Below, piece by piece: positions 18,509-27,285 of a stretch of DNA of 64,000 nucleotides. This stretch comes from Chryseobacterium sp. MA9 (lineage in GTDB: Bacteria > Bacteroidota > Bacteroidia > Flavobacteriales > Weeksellaceae), in contig NZ_CP075170.1 in NCBI RefSeq assembly GCF_024399315.1, positions 1,612,001-1,676,000 of the forward strand. The letters are read 5' to 3'. The notes below the pieces were generated by a model. That model worked only from the letters and a program-made list of their open reading frames with translations. It did no database searches and had not been told where the DNA came from. A program made the position numbers and the translations under genes. Every line of letters begins with the position of its first letter. Position 1 is the stretch's first letter.

Positions 18509-19004
18509 TACTTTTTTGTTTGTTAATATCCTTCAGATTTTTGTTCTGAAGCCTCTACAAAGATGCGACCCTGTGATGAAATGTTGGTTGACATACATCA
18601 TTAAGTAAGCTTGATATGGGTCAAGTCAGAATGATAATCTAAATCAAATTAATTTTATAACCAATTATAATACTGCAAATTAAAATAGTACTAAAAACAC
18701 TCTAGAAACAAAAAACATCAAGATCGAAACGGCACAAAGGCCCTTTTAGACCAAATTTTTTATTCGAGCAAAACAATTTTTTCGGTAGGGGATTTGCTGA
18801 GAAACAGCCTGAAAAACCACTTAGTCTTAATATGAAAACCTATGTAATATGATTGATATCAAATGATGAATTTAGAATTATATTTTACGTGATTTCCTAG
18901 CTGATTATTATGAAAAGTTCTCATTCAGGGAAAAAGCTTATGTATAATCTCCAATTTAATTAGTCGACATTCATCATGAATTATACGCTTAACATAAAAA
19001 GAAT
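18509..19004. other. Intergenic region, nothing recognised
   Basis: This is AT-rich sequence between the SDR and Crp/Fnr genes. I found no ORF with coding character, no strong hairpin and no repeat matching the rest of the window. The SDR promoter should lie at its left end. Confidence 0.6.
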
Positions 19005-19592
19005 TTATTTTAAAAAGTTTTTCTTTATCCTGCTCAAAGTTTCTGGCGATAAACCCAGATATGAAGCAATCATGTTCTGTGGAAACCGTTGTAGGAAATG
19101 AGGATAACTTCTGATCAGTTCTTCATAACGTTCTTCAGCTGTATAGCTATTTGAGGCCAGCATTCTTTTTTGAGCTGCAATAGCGTAATTTTGATTGATT
19201 ACATTCGTCATCGCTGAAAAGGCGGGAATATGCTTTAGAAACTGTTCAATTTCAGCATTGGTTGACTGTAGTATCTCAAGTGGCTCCAGTGCTTCAATAT
19301 TAAAACGGCTTGGGGTCAACAGAAAAAAACTTTCAAAATCGGCCAGCCACCAATTTTCCACAGATAGCTTCAGTACGTGTTCATTTCCCTTATCATCTAC
19401 CGCAAAGGTTCTGGCAGATCCTTTCACAATAAACCCAATGTATTTGCATACATCTCCTTCCTGTAAAAAATATTGTCTTTTTCGAAGTTTTTTAGGTTTG
19501 AAATATGCCATCAACAAACGCTTGTCGTCTTCTGAAAGCAATTTGCCCGATATTTTTTCTATGTAATCGAAAAACACTGGAAAATCAGACAT
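19005..19592 (-). CDS. Crp/Fnr-family transcriptional regulator
   Basis: The 195-aa product has a cyclic-nucleotide-binding-type beta roll in its first 120 residues (FLQEGDVCKYIGFIVKGSAR). A helical linker follows, then a short C-terminal DNA-binding helix-turn-helix (NMIASYLGLSPETLSRIKKN). The usual cAMP-contacting residues are not conserved, as is common for Bacteroidetes Crp/Fnr proteins. It is divergent from the MDR gene at 19822, so the 229-bp gap probably holds both promoters and this regulator may control the oxidoreductase. Confidence 0.85.
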   Translation of the reverse strand: MSDFPVFFDYIEKISGKLLSEDDKRLLMAYFKPKKLRKRQYFLQEGDVCKYIGFIVKGSARTFAVDDKGNEHVLKLSVENWWLADFESFFLLTPSRFNIEALEPLEILQSTNAEIEQFLKHIPAFSAMTNVINQNYAIAAQKRMLASNSYTAEERYEELIRSYPHFLQRFPQNMIASYLGLSPETLSRIKKNFLK

Positions 19593-19821
19593 CGTTTAAG
19601 TAATTTATTGCAATTTACTTAAACTATCTAATAAGAAAAAAATAAATATTTTAAATTGGAGCTAAATAGATCAGAGAACTGATAAATGGTTTGTCAAAAG
19701 ATCATCACATAATTCGCGTGGGTGATTCAAAAATCTTTAATTTTGTCAATAGATTCTTTCCGAAAATAGCATTTAATATCATTAATCCAAAAAAGAGTCA
19801 TCAATTTTTAAAAAATTAAAA

Positions 19822-20820
19822 ATGAAAGCATACATCATAAACAAATACACCAAAGATGGTCTTCAGCTTGCAGATGTTCCGACCCCAAGAGTTGGTGACA
19901 ATGACGTTTTGGTAGAAGTTCATTCAGCGAGTTTAAATCTTTTGGATTCTAAAATCAAAAAGGGAGAGTTCAAATTGTTGTTACCATACAAGTTTCCATT
20001 GATTTTGGGGCATGATGTTGCAGGAATAATTACACAGGTTGGAAAAAATGTGACGAGATTTAAAGTTGGTGATGAGATTTATTCGAGAGTATCAGATTTT
20101 CACATCGGAACTTTTGCTGAATATATTTCCATTAACGAAAATGATGTAGCGCTCAAACCAAGAAACCTAACGATGGAAGAGGCAGCCTCTATTCCATTGG
20201 TGGCATTGACTGCCTGGCAAGCATTGGTTGAAAATGCGAATTTGAAGAAAGGACAGAAAGTGTTCATCCAGGCAGGATCAGGTGGTGTGGGAACCATAGC
20301 GATTCAATTGGCAAAATATTTGGGAGCTACTGTCGCAACTACCGCAAGTGCAAAAAGTTTCGAGATATTGAAGAATTTAGGGGCAAATGTTCTGATTGAC
20401 TACAAAACACAGGATTTTGAAACAATGCTTAAAAATTACGATATTGTACTCAACAGTCAGGATAATAAAACATTAGAAAAATCAATCAACATATTAAAAC
20501 CAGAAGGTAAGGTCATTTCCATTTCTGGTCCGCCAACGCCGGAGTTTGCAAACGAAATTGGATTGCCTTGGTATTTGAAGATTGTATTATCATTACTTAG
20601 TTTAAGCATCAGAAGAAAAGCGAAAAAACATAATGTAGATTTCTTTTTTCTCTTTATGAAAGCGAGTGGAAGTCAACTTGAGAAAATAACCAAGTTAATT
20701 GAAGCTGATGTTATCAAACCCGTAATTGACAAGATTTACTCTTATGAACAGACCAATGACGCTTTGAAATATGTTGAAAGTGGACGCGCAAAAGGAAAGG
20801 TTGTAATAAAAATGAAATGA
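19822..20820 (+). CDS. MDR-family NADP-dependent oxidoreductase (quinone reductase-like)
   Basis: The 332-aa protein has a GroES-like N-terminal domain (LGHDVAGIITQVGKNVTRFK near residues 55-75) and a Rossmann domain with AGSGGVGTIAIQLAKYLGA near 152-170. The Cys ligands of the structural zinc lobe are absent, which fits the zinc-free quinone oxidoreductase branch. The NADP preference is inferred. A clear terminator follows the stop codon by 7 bp. It is divergent from the Crp/Fnr gene. Confidence 0.87.
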   Translation: MKAYIINKYTKDGLQLADVPTPRVGDNDVLVEVHSASLNLLDSKIKKGEFKLLLPYKFPLILGHDVAGIITQVGKNVTRFKVGDEIYSRVSDFHIGTFAEYISINENDVALKPRNLTMEEAASIPLVALTAWQALVENANLKKGQKVFIQAGSGGVGTIAIQLAKYLGATVATTASAKSFEILKNLGANVLIDYKTQDFETMLKNYDIVLNSQDNKTLEKSINILKPEGKVISISGPPTPEFANEIGLPWYLKIVLSLLSLSIRRKAKKHNVDFFFLFMKASGSQLEKITKLIEADVIKPVIDKIYSYEQTNDALKYVESGRAKGKVVIKMK

Positions 20821-20827
20821 CTCCAAC

Positions 20828-20853
20828 CGGCAAAAAGATTTTTCTTTTTGCCG
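20828..20853 (+). terminator. Intrinsic terminator after the MDR gene
   Basis: CGGCAAAAAG-ATTTTT-CTTTTTGCCG makes a perfect 10-bp stem starting 7 bp after the stop codon, followed by TCTCTTA. Confidence 0.85.
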
Positions 20854-20989
20854 TCTCTTAATAGGTAATTGTATAATAACCTCCCGATTGGTATATCGAT
20901 CAGGTTAATTACTTTCTCTTATTACAAAATCTGAATAAATTTTATATTCAAAAAGGACCACAGTCCTTATATTTTGATAATCTTGTTAA

Positions 20990-21079
20990 TCTAATAGAAA
21001 TTACTTGACAAAAATGAGCTTTATGATTTTTGTTTAATTTGGCTTAAGCGAACCAAATCATCTATAAAAGCATTTGAAA
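20990..21079. repeat. Dispersed intergenic repeat, copy C
   Basis: This copy is similar to 17537-17627, including AATAGAAATTACT, the inverted repeat AATTTGG...ACCAAAT and ATCATCTATAAAAG. The right half of the element is replaced here by about 70 bases of unrelated sequence before the terminator at 21154-21186. A short fragment (GAATCATTTATAAGAGTGTT) recurs near 26500. Confidence 0.65.
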
Positions 21080-21153
21080 TCAGCAGTTTGGCAAAATGGT
21101 GGTTTAATGCTAAATTCAAATGGTTAGAAGTTCCAAGCAGCAAGTTCGCAAAA

Positions 21154-21186
21154 AAATATCGCCACTTTAAACAAGTAGCGATATTT
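21154..21186. terminator. Terminator at the end of the fibre cassette
   Basis: AAATATCGCCACTT and AAGTAGCGATATTT pair over 14 bp (one wobble) around a 5-base loop, with T runs on both sides. It lies 37 bp after the stop of the last minus-strand fibre gene. The ACTT/AAGT apex is the same as in the hairpins at 10359 and 17647. Confidence 0.8.
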
Positions 21187-21222
21187 TTTCAATTTCTATC
21201 CTGAAATATCTATTCTATTTTC

Positions 21223-23817
21223 TTACCAAATAAACTTACAGTTCTGTTCTTGTTCTGCAATCACTCTTTTTGATTTTGTTACATATAATCTAAGGAAACA
21301 GCCCGGGCTGATATTATAGATTCTTTTGCCATATACATCAACTCCCATCGTACCTCCACCATTGTCAAAGTTATAAATAACAATCTGCTGTTTTGGATAG
21401 ATTTCTTTGAAATTGACCACCATTTTAACCTGTTCTCCAATAATATGGATAAGCCTGTTTCTATCATCTATGCTAAGATTGCTAGAAGAGAACTCATATT
21501 CATGTGGATCTAATCTAATGGCGTAATCCTTAGGATCAGATTGATCATTAACAATTTCATCTTTGAGAGTAGCTGTTCTACCATTAGGAATAAACATTGT
21601 ATCTGGGTTTTCATCTTCAGATTTAAAGTTTTCACTGGCTTTTATGGAGCCTTTTACAGCTAACTTATCACTATCATTGGCTTCTCTTCCCATTCCGAAG
21701 CGACTGGACTCCATATGAAAATTTAAACCTCCAAACCCATCATACTCAGAACCATAAGAATAATATTCATTTCGTTTCGTTGCTAAAAATCTTTTCTGAT
21801 GAATATCTACAATACCTGATTCAGCACTATTCAGATGGTTATCTGAAATCACTAAACCTGATCCGGTATTTACTGTGAAGTCCGTGTTTAGCTGTAACCC
21901 GTACTGAGCCATATAATTCCATTGCTGAATATTTGTTTCAGTAAAATCTGCCTCTGTCCAGAATTTATACCAGGAAGTAGTCCAATTTCCATCAATTCCT
22001 TTTCTAATTTTCAGCATCGGAATACCGGAACCATTAATACCAGTCTGATTGGCAAATGCCAACTGATAAGACGAATCTCCTGTAGAGGCGGTTGTACCAT
22101 CCCAGGGAGTATAGGTCATGATACCTGCATAATTTCCAGACGCTCCCAGGCCGGCACTGTTAGATTTAGCAAAATCAAATCTGACTCTTTTAGGCGTAGA
22201 ATTGGGTGCAATATCGTCTGCATTTCTTGATCCGTCTCTTGATGTTACAAAAAAGTTGGTAAGATTGACAGAATTATTGCCACTAATAGTTAATTGCTGT
22301 CCTCCTTCATTTTCAGAACTAGCATTTAATGCAATTTGATTAATGTTTACAGCGTGTGTTCCTAACGTTCCATTGGGAATAACAGGACTATGGGTAAATG
22401 TCTTTGTATCGCTTATTGTCTCAACTCCATTTTTTCTAATGAATACATCTAAAGATTCACTTTTTGTGTAGTAATTAGATAATACAGCATTCGAAAGATA
22501 TCCTGCATTGGCATGATTTCCCCAATTGAATGCGGTATTCCAGTTGTTTATATTGGCCGCAGAAAAATCATTTGAATCCCAATCTTTTGTCCAGGGATAC
22601 CAGGTTCCACTAAAATAGTATCTCCTGTAAACATCATTGTTATTAGCATAAGTAGTATACTCCTGAACTATATGGGTTGAAGTATAGTAAACTCTTAATT
22701 GTCCTGCTAAGGCCGCGGGGTAATTATTGGCAGAAGTTGCATTTGCATTTCCTGTCTGAACCCACCATCCTGTAGAAGTAATGCTATTTAAATCTACTGT
22801 AGGACCTAAAACACCCTTGTAAAGAAAACCTGTATTATAAGCAGATATCCAGTCAGCAGAAGTTCCATCATTTAGTGTTGTAATTCTACCTGTATTATTA
22901 ATTTTTACAACCTCAGTTAATGCAGGAATTTCCCCATTTGTACCAGTAGCACTCCCATAATTAAATGAAAAATTTTTATGGTTATTCACTGTAAGTCCCC
23001 ATGAATTTAATGATCCCCTTGGTTGGACAAAATCAGTACCATTAAATTGTAAATTGTGGCCTAACCACAGCCCATAACCATGTGTTGTATTCGCCAGATT
23101 AGTATGGAAAATAGCTGATCCTGCTGCCGTTTGGCTGCCAAATAACAAATTATAAGCATCTACAAACTGAGTATTATTAGCATTGATAACTACCTGGCCT
23201 GCACTTGTTGAATCTCCCTGAGGTCTCAAATAAACAATTCCCGAAGTTCCATCCCCTGAAATTAATGTAAATGCTGAACCTGTTCTGATTCTGTTTACTC
23301 CCTGTCTTTGAACCTGAAGTTCACCCGCTGTACTGTTAATAACTCCCGCAACTCCTATATTTCCAGATGTATAACTATTCCCGGAAACATGAAGCCTATA
23401 TCCATCGAGTGGTAATGAGGCTCCTCCTAATCCGATTCCTACTCTCTGATCTGGTGTCCACAGGAGCGCCTTAGTAGTATTGTAAGCAGTTGTACCTAAA
23501 TAACCATATGTCACTTTTACAGTACCTTCTGCATCTACATTGCCAAACCACCCAACAGTATCAACTACGCCATTAGAACCTGCCAACTGTAAAATATCTC
23601 TTGCAAATCCGGTTCCTGTCGTTATCGTAGATAAATCTTTTTTTATTGTACTGTTTGTAGCATGATTAAACGTAAGGGTACCGCTCATCAGGTCTCCCGA
23701 TCTATTAACATAGGAATTATTATCCAGAGAACCATCCGCCTTTAAAAACTGGGCAGCTGTGCCGCCCGTTACTTTATAGCCTTTAGAGGTGTTATAATAT
23801 GCGTATTTTACATCCAT
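21223..23817 (-). CDS. Large tail-fibre protein, cassette 1
   Basis: The 864-aa product opens with MDVKYAYYNTSKGYKVTGGT, similar to the start of the preceding gene's product, followed by phage-fibre style repeats (SYVNRSGDLMSGTLTF). A pyocin-knob-like stretch spans about residues 340-420 (TGWWVQTGNANATSANNYPA; YRRYYFSGTWYPWTKDW), and a WNTAFNWGNHANAGYLS linker follows. The region from about 530 to 680 is closely paralogous to the end of the fibre at 27286 (shared STGDSSYQLAFANQT and GIPMLKIRKGID). The last about 150 residues differ, as expected for a receptor-binding tip. It starts 1 bp after the preceding stop codon and is the last gene of the block. Confidence 0.85.
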   Translation of the reverse strand: MDVKYAYYNTSKGYKVTGGTAAQFLKADGSLDNNSYVNRSGDLMSGTLTFNHATNSTIKKDLSTITTGTGFARDILQLAGSNGVVDTVGWFGNVDAEGTVKVTYGYLGTTAYNTTKALLWTPDQRVGIGLGGASLPLDGYRLHVSGNSYTSGNIGVAGVINSTAGELQVQRQGVNRIRTGSAFTLISGDGTSGIVYLRPQGDSTSAGQVVINANNTQFVDAYNLLFGSQTAAGSAIFHTNLANTTHGYGLWLGHNLQFNGTDFVQPRGSLNSWGLTVNNHKNFSFNYGSATGTNGEIPALTEVVKINNTGRITTLNDGTSADWISAYNTGFLYKGVLGPTVDLNSITSTGWWVQTGNANATSANNYPAALAGQLRVYYTSTHIVQEYTTYANNNDVYRRYYFSGTWYPWTKDWDSNDFSAANINNWNTAFNWGNHANAGYLSNAVLSNYYTKSESLDVFIRKNGVETISDTKTFTHSPVIPNGTLGTHAVNINQIALNASSENEGGQQLTISGNNSVNLTNFFVTSRDGSRNADDIAPNSTPKRVRFDFAKSNSAGLGASGNYAGIMTYTPWDGTTASTGDSSYQLAFANQTGINGSGIPMLKIRKGIDGNWTTSWYKFWTEADFTETNIQQWNYMAQYGLQLNTDFTVNTGSGLVISDNHLNSAESGIVDIHQKRFLATKRNEYYSYGSEYDGFGGLNFHMESSRFGMGREANDSDKLAVKGSIKASENFKSEDENPDTMFIPNGRTATLKDEIVNDQSDPKDYAIRLDPHEYEFSSSNLSIDDRNRLIHIIGEQVKMVVNFKEIYPKQQIVIYNFDNGGGTMGVDVYGKRIYNISPGCFLRLYVTKSKRVIAEQEQNCKFIW

Positions 23818-23818
23818 T

Positions 23819-25237
23819 CTAAATATCTTTACGAGTTACTGTTATGGATACAGCATTAGGTAAAGCAGAATCAAATTCAACATCTATTTTATTTGGATCG
23901 GTTAATTTTATTCTGCCATCTATTTTGTAAAAGGTTACCGTATCATACATGGCAACATCTACATTTCTGGTTCCTAAGTTGTGTACCACACCTGAAGATC
24001 CGGAAATAGAGGTCGTGTATGACTTTACATTATTATTTCCGGCAATTACTCTACCTTTAGCATCAACGGTCACCTCATCATAAGTCCCGGCAGTTACTCC
24101 TGTTGCAGCTAATGTCAACCCTGAGGTAACGTTTGCAGAACCGTCAAAGGTTGTTGTCCAGGTAGCATCACCTGAAGCAGAAATTGTTCTTGGCGTTGTC
24201 AGTTTTGCAGCTGATCCGGTTGTATTGACTGCTGCAGTCCCTGTTAATAATGTTGCAGGAACAGCAGTAATAGGTATTGCTACATTTCCGGAACCGTCAA
24301 TAGTTTGTGCTGTTGCAGTAACTCCAGAAAGCGTAATAGTTCTTGGAGTGGTCCACTTTGTAGCGGAAAGAACATTTTTCACTGCATCTGCCGTATTTTC
24401 GGCATTAGCTAATCCAACATGAGATTTGTTTAAGACTACAACACCTGTTAATCCATTTACAGAATCTACGGCTCCGGAGGTGATATAAACGAACGTTGTT
24501 CCCGTCCATCGGTAAGTTTTGTTGGTATCAAGGGATACATAAATTTTACCTGTCTCACCGGTGATAAGAGTAGTATAACCCGCTTCTTTGTAAAACTTCC
24601 CGTCAGCTGTTTTATAATATCCCTCCAAAACATCATCCACGTAAGATGGTAATTGAGATGCAGGTACCTGTCCGGATGCATCCAGTGCAGCAACTCCATT
24701 CGCAGCACCTTTTTGTGATAACGGGATGTAATTAGCTAAATCTGATGAAGTAGGCATAGAACCCAGATATACCGTTAATCCATTGGTTGTCTGGCTAACT
24801 CCCGTAACCACATTCCCTGTACCTGAAGTAGTAACAGGTAAAGAAAATGTAGTTCCTGCCAATGTCAAACCATTACCTGCGCTATATGTTGTATCTGTAG
24901 ACGCTAATGTGATTGTATTTCCGGTCTGGTTAACCGTCATATTAGCCCCTGCTGCAAGAGTAACATCCCCGGACACCAAAGTACCGGATGCACCACCTTT
25001 CAGACGCGTAATTGTATCTGGTGTTGTAAATGATCTGTTTGCTGACAAATCATAGGCTGTACCGTTAATTGTTAGAGTACGTGTTTTTGGCACATAATCT
25101 AACGGATTTAAATTTCCATCATGCCAAAAAGAATTGATTGCCCTTGTACCGCCTCCTGCGGTTACAATATCATTGTCTGTTTTCCCCTCTATTTTGTATC
25201 CTACAGAGCTTCGGTAATAAGCGTATTTAATGTCCAT
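23819..25237 (-). CDS. Tail-fibre linker protein, cassette 1
   Basis: The 472-aa product begins MDIKYAYYRSSVGYKIEGKT and is rich in Thr, Ser, Gly and Val. It has lambda-like fibre repeats such as TGVVVLNKSHVGLANAENTA and GTYDEVTVDAKGRVIAGNN. The C-terminus (YDTVTFYKIDGRIKLTDPNK) resembles the ends of the docking proteins at 25240 and 32903, suggesting a conserved beta domain for handover between subunits. Coding gaps of 1-2 bp to both neighbours show one transcription unit. It probably forms the proximal or middle fibre segment. Confidence 0.75.
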   Translation of the reverse strand: MDIKYAYYRSSVGYKIEGKTDNDIVTAGGGTRAINSFWHDGNLNPLDYVPKTRTLTINGTAYDLSANRSFTTPDTITRLKGGASGTLVSGDVTLAAGANMTVNQTGNTITLASTDTTYSAGNGLTLAGTTFSLPVTTSGTGNVVTGVSQTTNGLTVYLGSMPTSSDLANYIPLSQKGAANGVAALDASGQVPASQLPSYVDDVLEGYYKTADGKFYKEAGYTTLITGETGKIYVSLDTNKTYRWTGTTFVYITSGAVDSVNGLTGVVVLNKSHVGLANAENTADAVKNVLSATKWTTPRTITLSGVTATAQTIDGSGNVAIPITAVPATLLTGTAAVNTTGSAAKLTTPRTISASGDATWTTTFDGSANVTSGLTLAATGVTAGTYDEVTVDAKGRVIAGNNNVKSYTTSISGSSGVVHNLGTRNVDVAMYDTVTFYKIDGRIKLTDPNKIDVEFDSALPNAVSITVTRKDI

Positions 25238-25239
25238 AA

Positions 25240-26091
25240 TTATATTTTTTTAATTGTTAACTGAATTATATTTGGTGGTAATGAGTCAAACAGTACTTCT
25301 ATAGTATTGGTGTCTATTCTTCTTACCTTAATGGGTATTGTAAACATTGTGACGGTGTCATAAGCATCAATCACAAAGCTTAAAGTATCAAGATCATGTT
25401 TTATCCTGGAGTCTCCCCTAACTCTCTCTTCATGTTTAATTTTTTCGGAACTGGCTGTATCTTCGATATTTTTAATTTTAGCATACACCAAATCATTAAA
25501 CTGATTTTGATAGGTGACTGCACCCCAGCTTGAATAAATGCCGGCAAGGTTAATTTTATCATCTGAAATATTTCTGATAACAGCTTCTTTAAGCAATTCT
25601 ATCTGCTGTCTGTTTTCTTTGATATAGTCTACGATTTCCTGAAGTTCATCAAGATTAGCGTCATTAGAGAGCAGTATTTCATTAATTCTTGCAATATGTT
25701 CAAGCATTTCATCATCCTTTGCCTGAATTACATTTACAATTTCCCCGATCTGCTCTTTTGTATAAACATTTCCAATCTCTTCACCTCCATCTATGGTAGC
25801 GGCTAATTTGATTTTTAATTTATCTTTCCATTCATCTACATTGGCAGCAGTAAGATTGGATGCGTTCAGTTTTGCCAGCACTGAAACATGTGCGTTTTCA
25901 TCTTCCAGGTGATTTGTAAAAGTTGTGGTGGACAGTGTTTTCTGAAAAGCTTCCTGTAAGCCCATCACCTCGTCCATTTTGATTTTTTCATCTAAATGAC
26001 GGAATGAAGAAAAGGTCTGTTTAAATTGATACTCTGTAGGAATATCACCTTTTTCAAACCAGCTGAAAATTATATTTAATGGTGTACTCAT
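25240..26091 (-). CDS. Fibre docking protein, cassette 1, with FEKGxxPTxxQF module
   Basis: The 283-aa protein begins MSTPLNIIFSWFEKGDIPTE and carries the N-terminal module shared by six genes in this window (residues about 8-35; Phe, Gly, Pro-Thr, Gln-Phe and a later Ser-Phe-x-His). It is close in sequence to the product at 32903 through SDLNAGNLT-like and GNVYTKEQIGEIVN motifs, with an Asp/Glu-rich helical middle (LDELQEIVDYIKENRQQIEL). It ends in a small beta domain. It likely anchors the two downstream fibre proteins to the baseplate; this role is inferred from order and the repeated module. Confidence 0.7.
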   Translation of the reverse strand: MSTPLNIIFSWFEKGDIPTEYQFKQTFSSFRHLDEKIKMDEVMGLQEAFQKTLSTTTFTNHLEDENAHVSVLAKLNASNLTAANVDEWKDKLKIKLAATIDGGEEIGNVYTKEQIGEIVNVIQAKDDEMLEHIARINEILLSNDANLDELQEIVDYIKENRQQIELLKEAVIRNISDDKINLAGIYSSWGAVTYQNQFNDLVYAKIKNIEDTASSEKIKHEERVRGDSRIKHDLDTLSFVIDAYDTVTMFTIPIKVRRIDTNTIEVLFDSLPPNIIQLTIKKI

Positions 26092-26302
26092 TTTGATTAT
26101 TGAATATTAGTTTTGATAAAATTGATCATTCAGGAAACCTATAGTATTCATAGGCTGATTGTCTTGAATGGAATTTTATATTTTTTGAGCGATTTTTGAT
26201 TCATCACTCTTTTATCATCCTGTCAATTAGTGAATTTATATGCCATTATTTAGAAAACTATGCATTTTGTGAATTCAATGACTTTTCACATTTTTCAGAG
26301 CT

Positions 26303-26370
26303 CAAATTTCATTTTTCTTACGCTCTTATAAAAGTTTTTTGACCTCTCTATTCTGTAGCTGCAATAGACT
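26303..26370 (-). repeat. Leader element, locus 1, copy a
   Basis: This belongs to a family with the plus-strand consensus CAAAATTCAT...AAAGTTTTTT and ATTCTGTAGTTGCAGTAA. The copy here has AAAGTTTTTTGAC and ATTCTGTAGCTGCAATAG. It lies upstream of the docking gene at 25240-26091, in the same transcription direction. Confidence 0.6.
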
Positions 26371-26415
26371 TTATTTTTCTGAAACAGAATGATATTGTTC
26401 TGTAATCACAGTGTT

Positions 26416-26484
26416 CAAAATTCACTTTTTTTTAGTTTCTGTGAAAGTTTTTTGGGCTCTGCATTCTGTAGTTGCAGTAAACTT
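26416..26484 (-). repeat. Leader element, locus 1, copy b
   Basis: This second copy starts 113 bp from the first: CAAAATTCAC, GTGAAAGTTTTTTGG and ATTCTGTAGTTGCAGTAA are present. It runs into a fragment similar to dispersed repeats A-C. Confidence 0.6.
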
Positions 26485-26656
26485 ACAGTTTAAACGCACC
26501 GAATCATTTATAAGAGTGTTTAAAAACAAATAAAACCTGTTATCTGTAAACCAATTTATAAGAACCAATACCTCATTTGCAGGCATAATTTTTTATAAAA
26601 ACAGGATCTTTTAAAAGAAACTCGTGAATATTCCGTTTAATTCTTAAATTTGGCCA

Positions 26657-27103
26657 ATGCAAAAGTATCTTTATCTCATCATTATATCATTTTCCCTTAC
26701 CAGCTGCTATACTTATCAGGTAAAAAAACAGCCAGATCCAGTGACCAACAATAAGCAGGAGTCCAAAAAGACTGCTGAATCTGTGGGTAACACTTCTACG
26801 CAAATACAGAACACAGCCGCTCAATCACCTATCCCAATTAATATTCAGGAGACGCTTGCCCCTAACAAAAATGTTAAGATTGATGTTGATGGAAAGAGTT
26901 ATAAAATAATAGTTGACAGATGGGAAAGCGACAGTTTGGTTGCACATGCTGTTTATAATCCTAAAAAAATTCTGAAATTTCACAAGAACCAGATCAACAG
27001 CGAGAAAATTGCAGAAAAACGTTTTTCACAACCCATAGCTGATATCATTACAGTTACTGTTTATGCCGGAATTGGCGTTTTAATATGGGCGCTTGTTCAC
27101 TAA
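26657..27103 (+). CDS. Small lipoprotein with C-terminal membrane helix
   Basis: The 148-aa product begins MQKYLYLIIISFSLTSCYTY, a lipoprotein signal with lipobox SLTSC (Cys17). A Gln/Lys/Ser-rich linker follows, then a small beta-like domain with VDGKSYKIIVDRWESDSLVA, and a C-terminal hydrophobic helix (IITVTVYAGIGVLIWALVH). I do not recognise a function. It is the only plus-strand gene between the two fibre cassettes and so must have its own promoter. TAAATTTG at 26645-26652 resembles a Bacteroidetes -7 box but is very close to the start codon. Confidence 0.6.
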   Translation: MQKYLYLIIISFSLTSCYTYQVKKQPDPVTNNKQESKKTAESVGNTSTQIQNTAAQSPIPINIQETLAPNKNVKIDVDGKSYKIIVDRWESDSLVAHAVYNPKKILKFHKNQINSEKIAEKRFSQPIADIITVTVYAGIGVLIWALVH

Positions 27104-27210
27104 TTTTTTTTAATTACCTAATAATTATAGAAGATATTTATTCTTAAAAGCTTCAAGATTGATTATCCATAACCATTTTTGAGGGTAATCCGTTCTGGTC
27201 GCAAGCTGTC

Positions 27211-27244
27211 AAATGACGCCACTTTAAGAGGAGTGACGCCATTT
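27211..27244 (-). terminator. Terminator after fibre cassette 2
   Basis: AAATGACGCCACTT and GAGTGACGCCATTT form a stem that on the minus strand pairs with G-U wobbles where the plus strand has A-C mismatches. This suggests the minus-strand RNA is the functional one. It lies 41 bp past the stop of the gene at 27286. Confidence 0.65.
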
Positions 27245-27285
27245 TACATCAGTTATATATTCTTTTGTTTCTAAATTTTCCAGTT

